Positions 1 to 6,189 of a stretch of 7,253 bases of DNA are shown here, piece by piece. The notes below the pieces were generated by a model. That model was not told where the DNA came from. It made no database searches and worked only from the letters and a program-made list of their open reading frames with translations. Positions within the stretch are counted from its first letter, which is position 1, and the number at the start of each line of letters is the position of its first letter. Source of the stretch: Actinomycetota bacterium (GTDB lineage Bacteria > Actinomycetota > Acidimicrobiia > Spongiisociales > UBA5794); contig QMQC01000084.1 in NCBI GenBank assembly GCA_003648875.1, forward strand, positions 1-7,253. The letters run 5' to 3'. Position numbers and translations under genes: made by a program.

Positions 1-37
1 AGAACTGGCCATCGGTCGGCGAAACAATGGAGCAACA

Positions 38-1333
38 ATGACCAACGACAGCACGATCGCTCAGAGAGCCGAGAAGATCAGAAGCGACTGGGAGACCAAC
101 CCGCGCTGGAGTGGGATCGATCGTGACTACTCGGCCGAGGACGTTGTTCAGCTCCAGGGCTCTTTCATCGAAGCCCACACGATCGCTTCGATGATGGCAG
201 ACGCGCTGTGGGAGAAGCTGACATCCCGGGACTACATCAACGCACTGGGAGCGATGACTGGCGGCCAGGCCGTCCAGATGGTGAGGGCGGGGCTTGAAGC
301 CATCTATCTGTCCGGCTGGCAGGTGGCTGCCGACGCAAACCTCGCTGGATCCGTGTATCCGGACCAGTCGCTCTATCCGGCCAACTCGGGGCCGGAGCTC
401 GTGAGGCGTATCAACAACGCCCTCCAGCGCGCAGACGAGATCGAATGGTCCGAGGGCGAAAACTCCAAGAACTGGATGGTCCCGATCGTTGCAGACGCCG
501 AATCAGGCTTCGGTGGAGCGCTCAATGTCTTCGAACTCACCAAATCGTTCATCCATGCGGGAGCCGCCGCCGTTCATCTCGAAGATCAGCTCTCGTCGGA
601 GAAGAAGTGTGGCCACATGGGTGGCAAGGTGCTCGTGCCGACCTCCCAGCATGTCCGCACTTTGAAGGCAGCACGACTCGCTGCGGACGTGATGGGTGTC
701 CCCACGCTCGTTGTTGCAAGGACCGACTCGCTCGGCGCGTCCTTGCTCACGACGGACGTGGACGAGCGTGACCGCCGCTTTGCCACCGGCGGACGTACCG
801 CTGAAGGCTTCTATGAGGTCGACAACAGCCTGGACGCTGCCATCAGTCGGGGTATTGCGTACGCTCCATATGCGGATCTGATCTGGTGCGAAACCTCGAC
901 ACCCGATCTTGCGGAGGCCGCCCGATACGCAGAGGCGATTCACGCCGAGCACCCTGGGAAGATGCTCGCATACAACTGCTCGCCGTCGTTCAACTGGAAG
1001 CGTCATCTCGACGACTCCACAATCGCAACTTTCCAGAAGGAGCTCGGTTCCATGGGGTACCGATTCCAGTTCATCACCCTTGCGGGGTTCCACGCCCTCA
1101 ACGCAACGATGTTCGACCTGGCGTCCAGCTACCAAGCGCGCGGCATGGCTGCATATGTCGAACTCCAAGAGGCCGAATTCGCGATGGAGAGCGCCGGCTA
1201 CACCGCTACACGCCACCAGCGAGAGGTTGGCGCAGGCTACTTCGACCAGGTATCCCAAGTGATCTCGGGTGGGCTGTCGTCGACATTGGCGCTTGATGGC
1301 TCAACGGAGGAGGATCAGTTCTACGACAGTTGA
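38..1333 (+). CDS. aceA: Isocitrate lyase (glyoxylate shunt)
   Basis: Cleaves isocitrate to succinate and glyoxylate, the first step of the glyoxylate shunt, in the cytoplasm. The 431-residue protein has the family signature KKCGHMGG at residues 189-196, with catalytic Cys191. It also has the SGW segment at 92-94, the metal-binding Asp region VADAESGFGG at 151-160, the substrate-binding NCSPSFNW at 313-320, and TLAGFH at 347-352. Length and sequence follow mycobacterial ICL1 (about 428 residues) from the N-terminal NPRW segment to the C-terminal GSTEE, so it looks complete and of the short bacterial class. The ATG at 38 is preceded by GGAG at 29-32 with 5 bases of spacing. The frame is open back to the window edge but contains no better start. 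It converges on the acyl-CoA dehydrogenase operon, and its stop codon lies inside a terminator-like hairpin. Functionally it fits with neighbouring acetyl-CoA-producing genes. Confidence 0.97.
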   Translation: MTNDSTIAQRAEKIRSDWETNPRWSGIDRDYSAEDVVQLQGSFIEAHTIASMMADALWEKLTSRDYINALGAMTGGQAVQMVRAGLEAIYLSGWQVAADANLAGSVYPDQSLYPANSGPELVRRINNALQRADEIEWSEGENSKNWMVPIVADAESGFGGALNVFELTKSFIHAGAAAVHLEDQLSSEKKCGHMGGKVLVPTSQHVRTLKAARLAADVMGVPTLVVARTDSLGASLLTTDVDERDRRFATGGRTAEGFYEVDNSLDAAISRGIAYAPYADLIWCETSTPDLAEAARYAEAIHAEHPGKMLAYNCSPSFNWKRHLDDSTIATFQKELGSMGYRFQFITLAGFHALNATMFDLASSYQARGMAAYVELQEAEFAMESAGYTATRHQREVGAGYFDQVSQVISGGLSSTLALDGSTEEDQFYDS

Positions 1334-1356
1334 TGGCTCAAGACCATCAACTGTCG
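1324..1356 (+). terminator. Terminator-like hairpin overlapping the aceA stop codon
   Basis: A perfect 13-bp inverted repeat (CGACAGTTGATGG at 1324-1336 and its reverse complement at 1344-1356) with a 7-base loop. The aceA stop codon TGA (1331-1333) lies in the left arm. It is followed by a T-rich stretch (GTTTACAGTTTT) rather than a clean T run. Function as an intrinsic terminator for aceA is inferred from its position, its stem length and the T-rich tail. Confidence 0.65.
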
Positions 1357-1433
1357 GTTTACAGTTTTCGGTTCACAGTTCTCAGTCCCGGAGATGTGCT
1401 GAACGTAGACCGCAAACCGAAGACCGTAGGCCT
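1355..1433. repeat. Facing arrays of degenerate 7-bp tandem repeats
   Basis: Positions 1355-1389 read as five consecutive heptamers near consensus CRGTTYN (for example CGGTTTA, CAGTTTT), the last being the most diverged. After a 9-base spacer (1390-1398), positions 1399-1433 read as five heptamers near NARACCG (for example TAGACCG, CAAACCG), which is the same motif on the opposite strand. The outer members are degraded. Seen as one unit, this is two 35-bp arrays arranged as an imperfect inverted repeat, and most differences between arms are transitions. It fills the gap between the two convergent genes and ends on the stop codon of the acyl-CoA dehydrogenase beta gene. It resembles in style the short heptamer repeats known from intergenic regions of cyanobacteria. 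Its family and function here are unknown. Confidence 0.6.
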
Positions 1434-2551
1434 CACACCCCTATGGCATCTGCAAGCCTGTCGCGGTAGTACCCAACCGACCCGAGTAGCAGTGAAGAAC
1501 TCTTCGCCCTCTTGAAATACAGGTGAGCGTCGTGCTCCCAGGTGAAGCCGATACCACCGAGGATCTGGATCGTGTCTCCAGCTGCGCTCAGGTATGCGTC
1601 AGAGCAGACGGATCGGGCCAGTGGTGCCGCGATCCGGAACTCGTCCGGATCATCCATGGAGCGCGCCGCGTGCCATGCTGCCGACTTTGCATGCTCGACC
1701 GAGACGAGCATGTCTGCGCACATGTGCTTCACGGCCTGGAAGGATCCGATGGCTCGTCCGAACTGGAATCGATTCTTGGCGTATTCAACAGATATCTCGA
1801 GGCACATCTGTGCACCACCGATCTGTTCCTGGGCCAGAGCCACGACACCAACGTCGAGCGCCGACTCAATAGCTTCAGGATTGGGCGATCCGCCCAGATA
1901 CGAGTCATCTGCCGTCCGCACCCCGTCGAGCGTCAACTCTCCGAGCGGTCGAGTCGCGTCAAGTGAGGGGGTTGGCTTCACAGACACGCCCTCGGCCGAC
2001 CCATCGATCACGAATAGCCCAACACCGGATCCCGTATCGGCTGCCACCACGAAGACATCCGCGTTCGGCGCATCGGTGACATACTTCTTGGTTCCCTTCA
2101 GCTCCCATCCGACATCGACACGCTTCGCTGCGCAATGGATGTCAAATGCGTCGTAAGCGTTCTCGAACACGGCAAGGGTCGCGATCGTTTCTCCTGACGA
2201 GATGGACGGCAACAACCGTGACTTCTGTTCGGCAGATCCTGCGGCAAGAATCGCTGTCGAAGCAAGCAGTGAGGACAGAAGCGGTACTGGAACGACCCGT
2301 CGGCCGAGTTCTTCGAACACGATCGCTGTCTCGACGAACGAGAACCCTGCCCCGCCATATTCCTCGGGCACATGGAGGCCAAGCAGACCCATCTGCTTGA
2401 GTCCCTCCCAGGCATCGCGGTCGATCGCAGAGTTCGTGAGACTTTGCTCCCTCACCGCGTCGGGATCCACAGTCGATTCGAGGAACTCGCGAAGGGTGTC
2501 AGCAAGCATCGTCTGTTCGTCGGTTCGAACAAAGGTGGGGCGATCAGCCAC
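1433..2551 (-). CDS. Acyl-CoA dehydrogenase, beta-type partner subunit
   Basis: Flavin-dependent acyl-CoA dehydrogenase family (FadE-like), 372 residues from a GTG start at 2551. The open frame extends 23 codons further up, but the GTG gives the expected N-terminus (MADRPTFVRTDEQ), overlaps the upstream stop by 8 bases, and has GGAG/GAGG just upstream. Visible motifs are VPEEYGGAG at 61-69, RFQFGRAIGSFQ at 261-272 (flavin pyrophosphate contact across the dimer) and QILGGIGFTWEHDAH at 329-343. The usual active-site loop resembling EPGAGSD is missing. The position of the medium-chain-type catalytic Glu aligns by eye with Leu (around 355), and the helix-G Glu of the isovaleryl type is also absent. 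By itself it therefore probably has no complete active site. Together with the upstream gene it most likely forms an alpha2beta2 enzyme like FadE26-FadE27 or FadE28-FadE29 of Mycobacterium tuberculosis. The substrate is unknown. Confidence 0.9.
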   Translation of the reverse strand: MADRPTFVRTDEQTMLADTLREFLESTVDPDAVREQSLTNSAIDRDAWEGLKQMGLLGLHVPEEYGGAGFSFVETAIVFEELGRRVVPVPLLSSLLASTAILAAGSAEQKSRLLPSISSGETIATLAVFENAYDAFDIHCAAKRVDVGWELKGTKKYVTDAPNADVFVVAADTGSGVGLFVIDGSAEGVSVKPTPSLDATRPLGELTLDGVRTADDSYLGGSPNPEAIESALDVGVVALAQEQIGGAQMCLEISVEYAKNRFQFGRAIGSFQAVKHMCADMLVSVEHAKSAAWHAARSMDDPDEFRIAAPLARSVCSDAYLSAAGDTIQILGGIGFTWEHDAHLYFKRAKSSSLLLGSVGYYRDRLADAIGV

Positions 2552-3749
2552 GGGGCACCTCGCTCCAAGGGAGGTCCTTGTCGACCCTTGGTTCACCCGG
2601 GAGACCGAGGACTCGCTCACCGAGGATGTTCCTCAAGATCTCGGATGTTCCACCCTCGATACTGTTCGCCCTTGCCCTGAGAAACGCCCGCTGAGGACTC
2701 ATCACACGTTCAATCTCACGGGTGTCGTATGTTGTCGGTTCGAGCGTGTAGCCCTCAGGAATCGTTGCGCCCTCAAGTCCTTGCATGGCAACGGTGAAGG
2801 CCGTCACCGCCTTGTTCAGATCGGCCCAGGCAAGCTTGCTGGTCGAACCCTCGGGACCAGGCACTCCAGCCTGCATGTTCTCGGCAGCACGGAGAGTCGT
2901 GAGACGCATCGCCTCAACCTCTCCCCAAAGACGTGTGAGCTCTCTTCGTGTCGCGCCGTCGCGCGAACCCGACTCGTTCCATGTCGAGATCGCCACGCCG
3001 ATGGCACCGTCGTTGCGCGGACCGGTTCGTCCGCCGATCGCCACCCGTTCGTTCATGAGCGTCGTCATCGCCACGCGCCAGCCAGCCCCGACGTCATCGA
3101 TCCGTTGGTCGTCCGGAACGCGCACGTCATCGAAGAAGACCTCGTTGAATTCGGCCTCACCCGTGATCTGGTACAACGGTCGAATCTCGACGCCCTCAGC
3201 CTCCATATCGACCATGAAGTAGGTCATCCCCCGATGCTTCGGTTGATCGGGGTCGGAGCGCGTGACCACCATGCCCCACTTTGCGAGATGAGCAAGGGTC
3301 GTCCAAACCTTCTGACCATTGAGGATCCACTCGTCGCCGTCGCGTACCGCGCGAGTGGCGAGGCTCGCCACGTCCGATCCTGCGCCTGGCTCCGAGAACA
3401 TCTGACACCAGATCTCGTCCATCGTGAACATGGGACGAAGCCATCGCCTCCGTTGCTCATCGGTTCCGTGGGCGGCGAGCACACCAGCACCCATGCCGAT
3501 ACCAAGAAGGTTGGCAGTCGTGTTCCAGGTCGGCGCACCGGCTTCGTTCAGGTGCCTTGACACGACTTCGCGAAAACTCGGGCTCACCCCGAGTCCTCCG
3601 TCGCCCAAAGGGAAATCTACCCACGCAAGCCCGGCATCGAACTGAGCGCCCCAGAAGTCCTTTGGATCGGTCGTCGTTGGTGGATGATCGGCGAGTAGTT
3701 CGCTGATCGCTTCGTCCACAGTGGCAGCGTCATCGTTCCTGGAAGTCAC
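2544..3749 (-). CDS. Acyl-CoA dehydrogenase, alpha-type catalytic subunit
   Basis: Oxidises an acyl-CoA to the trans-2-enoyl-CoA with FAD. The 401 residues start at a GTG (3749) that overlaps the MaoC-gene stop as GTGA, so it is probably translated by coupling; no good ribosome binding site is seen. Visible motifs are MFSEPGAGSDVASL at 117-130, WILNGQKVWTT at 141-151, FNEVFFDDVRVP at 201-212 and the C-terminal SIEGGTSEILRN at 363-374. Glu365 sits where medium-chain enzymes carry the catalytic base. Glu234 in MNERVAIGG sits where isovaleryl-CoA and long-chain enzymes carry it, so two candidates exist. The protein lacks the RxQFG and QxxGGxGF flavin-contact motifs of homotetrameric relatives, and those are present in the adjacent beta gene. 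This complementarity supports a composite alpha2beta2 enzyme. The long open frame on the opposite strand across this gene is a compositional shadow. Confidence 0.93.
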   Translation of the reverse strand: MTSRNDDAATVDEAISELLADHPPTTTDPKDFWGAQFDAGLAWVDFPLGDGGLGVSPSFREVVSRHLNEAGAPTWNTTANLLGIGMGAGVLAAHGTDEQRRRWLRPMFTMDEIWCQMFSEPGAGSDVASLATRAVRDGDEWILNGQKVWTTLAHLAKWGMVVTRSDPDQPKHRGMTYFMVDMEAEGVEIRPLYQITGEAEFNEVFFDDVRVPDDQRIDDVGAGWRVAMTTLMNERVAIGGRTGPRNDGAIGVAISTWNESGSRDGATRRELTRLWGEVEAMRLTTLRAAENMQAGVPGPEGSTSKLAWADLNKAVTAFTVAMQGLEGATIPEGYTLEPTTYDTREIERVMSPQRAFLRARANSIEGGTSEILRNILGERVLGLPGEPRVDKDLPWSEVPRG

Positions 3750-4213
3750 GACGGCTGACCCATGATCGCGAGGGTGAGGAGATCGGCAACCAGGGCGGGC
3801 TTGTCCTCTCCTTCGATCTCCACGGTGATGGAATTCGTGATCAGGATCTGGCCTGGAGACTTCTCCTTCACATCCTTGAGCACGGACACCGTGCGCACCC
3901 GTGAATCCACCTTCACAGGGTTGAGAAACCGGACCTTGTCGGATCCGTAGTTGATGAACATGACCGCGCCATCGGGAAGCAACATTGAACCGAGATTCAG
4001 ATAACCGACCAGTGACTGGGTGAGAAAGCCGTGGGCAATGGTCCGTCCAAACGGTCCCTGTGCGGCAGCATCGGGATCAACATGGATCCACTGGTGATCC
4101 ATCGTTGCTTCGGCGAACGTATCGATGCGGTCCTGATCGATCGTGAACCAATCAGATCGGCCGGTCTCTTCACCGATGTGTTCGGGTAGTTCTGCTGCAG
4201 GTATGACTGGCAT
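3746..4213 (-). CDS. MaoC-type (R)-specific enoyl-CoA hydratase, HtdZ/NodN-like
   Basis: A 155-residue single hot-dog-fold hydratase predicted to add water to a 2-enoyl-CoA, giving the (3R)-hydroxyacyl-CoA. The hydratase motif is ATMDHQWIHVDPDAA at 36-50, with the expected catalytic pair Asp39 and His44, followed by GPFGRTIAHGFLTQSL at 53-68. This segment and the overall length closely match M. tuberculosis Rv0130 (HtdZ), recalled from memory. The ATG at 4213 has an AAAGGA a few bases upstream. It is the first gene of a three-gene minus-strand operon and overlaps the acyl-CoA dehydrogenase alpha gene by four bases, which places it directly after that enzyme in a beta-oxidation-like sequence. 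A role in an (R)-hydroxyacyl pool or in another acyl-CoA pathway cannot be excluded, since NodN-type annotations in this family are uninformative. Confidence 0.9.
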   Translation of the reverse strand: MPVIPAAELPEHIGEETGRSDWFTIDQDRIDTFAEATMDHQWIHVDPDAAAQGPFGRTIAHGFLTQSLVGYLNLGSMLLPDGAVMFINYGSDKVRFLNPVKVDSRVRTVSVLKDVKEKSPGQILITNSITVEIEGEDKPALVADLLTLAIMGQPS

Positions 4214-4327
4214 GAGGTCCTTTCGGGAAGCATGCGACCCGTCGAGTAACTGGTCACACGGGACAGGTCGCTAGGAAGCAGTCTTGGTCATCTCTTCTCT
4301 GACGGCTGAAATACGCTACCACTGCAT

Positions 4328-4338
4328 GGCATCATGCC
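4328..4338. promoter_or_regulatory. Short perfect palindrome GGCAT-C-ATGCC ahead of the SDR
   Basis: An 11-base perfect inverted repeat with 5-base arms and a 1-base centre. It sits 11 bases after the putative -10 and 3 bases before the ribosome binding site, so it would overlap the transcription start or the 5' leader. A repressor operator is possible from the position. Palindromes this short also occur by chance. Confidence 0.25.
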
Positions 4339-4341
4339 CCT

Positions 4342-4349
4342 AAAGGAGG
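4342..4349 (+). promoter_or_regulatory. Strong ribosome binding site of the SDR gene
   Basis: AAAGGAGG lies 7 bases before the ATG at 4357 and is a near-complete anti-16S match. It is the strongest ribosome binding site in the window and fixes the start of the SDR gene. Confidence 0.85.
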
Positions 4350-4356
4350 GCCAATC

Positions 4357-5139
4357 ATGGAAATCAAGGAACGAGTCGTTGTCATCACAGGTGGAGGCAG
4401 CGGGATCGGCGCCGCAATGGCGCGGCGATTCGCTGAGGAGGGTGCCAAGGAGATCATCGTCGTGGACATCGACGACGACGCATCGCGATCGACGGCCGAT
4501 GACATCGATGGAGAAGCATTCATGCTCGATGTCACAGACGAGGAGGCCACCTCCGAACTGTTTCGTCAGATCGAGGCCAACCATGGCCGCATCGACATTC
4601 TCTGCCTCAATGCTGGCATCCCCACCGATGGCTCTGTTGACACCCCGAACAAGGATTGGCAACGGACATGGGAAGTCAATGTCATGGCTCATGTGTACGC
4701 CACACGCCACGCACTGCCTGGCATGCTCGAGCGCGGTGAGGGATACATTCTTACGACGGCGTCAGCTGCAGGACTCCTCACCAACATCGGCGCAGCGCCG
4801 TACTCGGTCACGAAACACGCAGCCGTGGCTCTTGCCGAATGGCTATCGGTGACCTATGGAAGCAGGGGCATCAAGGTCTCATGCCTCTGCCCGATGTTCG
4901 TCGACACGCCCATGCTCGATGCATTTGCCGGCCAAACAGACGAGATGCGCGACTGGGTCGAAGGACTCGCCATCGACCCGGACGATGTGGCCGACGCCGT
5001 CGTCGAAGGCATCACCAAGGAGAAATTCCTCATCCTCCCCCACCCGATCGTCGGTGAGTATTTCCAACGAAAGGCTCTCGACTACGACCGCTGGATCAAG
5101 GGGATGCAGGATCTGAACGACCAGATGACAACCAGCTGA
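4357..5139 (+). CDS. Short-chain dehydrogenase/reductase (classical SDR, NAD-type)
   Basis: A 260-residue classical SDR, a cytoplasmic nucleotide-dependent alcohol/ketone oxidoreductase. The cofactor loop is TGGGSGIG at 11-18. An acidic residue closes the second strand (Asp37 in IVVDID), favouring NAD(H) over NADP(H). NAG is at 85-87, Asn108 is the structural catalytic Asn, Ser136 lies in TTASAAG, and the YxxxK pair is Tyr149 and Lys153, so all catalytic residues are present. The gene is single, divergent from the MaoC/acyl-CoA dehydrogenase operon and convergent with the thiolase/quinone-oxidoreductase pair. It could serve as the 3-hydroxyacyl-CoA dehydrogenase that the surrounding beta-oxidation set otherwise lacks, but this is inferred from context only. 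SDR substrate cannot be read from the sequence, and a steroid or other alcohol dehydrogenase role is equally possible. Confidence 0.93.
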   Translation: MEIKERVVVITGGGSGIGAAMARRFAEEGAKEIIVVDIDDDASRSTADDIDGEAFMLDVTDEEATSELFRQIEANHGRIDILCLNAGIPTDGSVDTPNKDWQRTWEVNVMAHVYATRHALPGMLERGEGYILTTASAAGLLTNIGAAPYSVTKHAAVALAEWLSVTYGSRGIKVSCLCPMFVDTPMLDAFAGQTDEMRDWVEGLAIDPDDVADAVVEGITKEKFLILPHPIVGEYFQRKALDYDRWIKGMQDLNDQMTTS

Positions 5140-5185
5140 GTCTTGCGTCCATTCGGGCCACATATGGCGCGTACGGACGCAAGAC
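5140..5185. terminator. Nested inverted repeat between convergent genes, probable bidirectional terminator
   Basis: A perfect 11-bp inverted repeat (GTCTTGCGTCC at 5140-5150, GGACGCAAGAC at 5175-5185) starts directly after the SDR stop codon. Its 24-base interior holds a second small hairpin, GCCA-CATA-TGGC (5157-5168). The quinone-oxidoreductase gene ends at 5209 on the other strand, so the element lies downstream of both genes. There is no T run on either side, which is common for terminators in high-GC Actinobacteria. The terminator role is inferred from structure and place. Confidence 0.6.
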
Positions 5186-5208
5186 GGGATGGAGTGTGCA
5201 CGGAGTGG

Positions 5209-6189
5209 TCAACCCGCCACCTTGAGAATGACTTTGCCCATTGCTCGGCGCGATGCCATGAGGTCGAAGGCGTCGATCACCCGTTCGAGTGGCAATATCT
5301 CCGTGATCGGGGGGTTCAGCTCGCCCGAAACGATCATGCGCGAAATCTCTGCGAGATTCGCTGCTGCGATCCGGGGCTGCTTTCCGGAGAACGACCCGAA
5401 GAACACGCCGACGATCGAAGCGACCTTGAGCAGCGGCAGATTGAGAGGAATCGCCGGAACGGCTCCCGCAGCAAAGCCGATGACGAGGTACCGGCCTCCC
5501 CACGCGATCGAGCGAAAAGCAGGTTCCGCCAGGTCACCACCCACAGGGTCGTAGATGACATCAGCGCCAACGCCGTCGGTCAATTCCTTCACCCTCTGCC
5601 TGAGATCCTCGGTGGTGTAGTTGATCGTGTGATCTGCGCCCATCGAGCGACAGAAATCGAGCTTCTCATCTGTGCTCGCCGCGGCGATGACCGTGGCACC
5701 CAACACCTTCCCGATCTCCACTGCTGCCGCAGCGACGCCTCCGGCAGCACCGAGCACCAGCAGCGTCTCGCGCTGGCCGAGGCTGCCTCTCTGCACGAGG
5801 GCGTTGTACGCAGTCCCATACGCCATGGTTGTTGCTGCCGCTGTCTCGAACGTGATCTCGTCCGGGATGGAAATCACCATCCCGACATCTGCAACCCGTC
5901 GCTCGGCGAATGCTCCGGCCACACCGAACGACGTCACCCGCTGACCAACCGCCAACCCAGCTACCCCATCGCCCAGAGCAGCGACCACTCCTGCAGCCTC
6001 AGCTCCGGGAACGAACGGCGGCTCGGGCTTGAACTGGTACTCCCCCCGGATGACGAGCAAGTCCGCGAAATTCAGGCTTGCCGCATGCACATCGATGAGC
6101 ACCTGACCCGGCTCGGGGATCGGGTCGGGTTCGTCGGACACAATCAACTTGTCATGTGATCCGTACTCGGTGCACAGGGCCGCTCGCAT
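5209..6189 (-). CDS. Zinc-free MDR oxidoreductase, NADPH:quinone oxidoreductase-like
   Basis: A medium-chain dehydrogenase/reductase of the quinone-oxidoreductase class, 326 residues, expected to use NADPH. The N-terminal substrate domain contains NFADLLVIRGEY at 40-51 and PFVPGAEAAGVV at 58-69. It has no zinc-binding Cys/His set at the catalytic or structural positions. The Rossmann cofactor domain has LGAAGGVAAAAV at 146-157, the DPVGG segment at 214-218 and a C-terminal MGKVILKV. The start is ATG 6189, not the longer open frame to 6237, because ATG overlaps the thiolase stop by one base (TGATG) and has GAGG 7 bases upstream within the thiolase gene. The one-base overlap implies cotranscription and coupled translation with the thiolase. 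The family also includes enoyl-CoA and other alkene reductases, so a role in the acyl-CoA pathway (double-bond reduction) is possible but not shown. Confidence 0.92.
   Translation of the reverse strand: MRAALCTEYGSHDKLIVSDEPDPIPEPGQVLIDVHAASLNFADLLVIRGEYQFKPEPPFVPGAEAAGVVAALGDGVAGLAVGQRVTSFGVAGAFAERRVADVGMVISIPDEITFETAAATTMAYGTAYNALVQRGSLGQRETLLVLGAAGGVAAAAVEIGKVLGATVIAAASTDEKLDFCRSMGADHTINYTTEDLRQRVKELTDGVGADVIYDPVGGDLAEPAFRSIAWGGRYLVIGFAAGAVPAIPLNLPLLKVASIVGVFFGSFSGKQPRIAAANLAEISRMIVSGELNPPITEILPLERVIDAFDLMASRRAMGKVILKVAG

Larger units (their letters stand above)
4214..4356. promoter_or_regulatory. Divergent promoter region between MaoC-type hydratase and SDR
   Basis: This 143-base gene-free stretch separates two divergently transcribed units and should hold both promoters. 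For the plus-strand SDR, TACGCT at 4312-4317 is an acceptable -10 element, but no convincing -35 lies at 16-18 bases upstream (TTGGTC at 4284-4289 is 22 bases away). A perfect short inverted repeat GGCAT-C-ATGCC (4328-4338) follows it. No clear -10/-35 pair was found for the minus-strand operon. The element assignments are tentative. Confidence 0.35.

Noticed and set aside
503..1258. 251-codon minus-strand open frame inside aceA
   Set aside because: It is antisense to isocitrate lyase and has no motif and a shadow-like composition.
1355..1433. CRISPR-like repeat array
   Set aside because: Units are 7 bp, contiguous and degenerate, with no spacers and no cas genes nearby.
2552..2620. Longer N-terminus for the acyl-CoA dehydrogenase beta gene
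   Set aside because: The extra 23 residues lie wholly inside the alpha gene, do not resemble the family N-terminus, and the GTG at 2551 has a better position and ribosome site.
2202..3560. 452-codon open frame on the plus strand across both acyl-CoA dehydrogenase genes
   Set aside because: It is fully antisense to two well-supported genes, has no recognisable domain, and its composition (many Arg, Ser, Pro, His) is typical of a shadow frame in high-GC DNA.
4246..4257. GTAACTGGTCAC as a KstR-like (AACnnGTT) operator in the divergent region
   Set aside because: Only one half matches well and the flanking bases do not fit the T(n2)AAC(n2)GTT(n2)A pattern. Just 8 of 12 positions are palindromic.
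5143..6159. 338-codon open frame on the plus strand opposite the quinone-oxidoreductase-like gene
   Set aside because: It is antisense to a clear MDR enzyme and has a low-complexity Arg/His/Cys-rich translation and no domain. It begins within the terminator-like inverted repeat.
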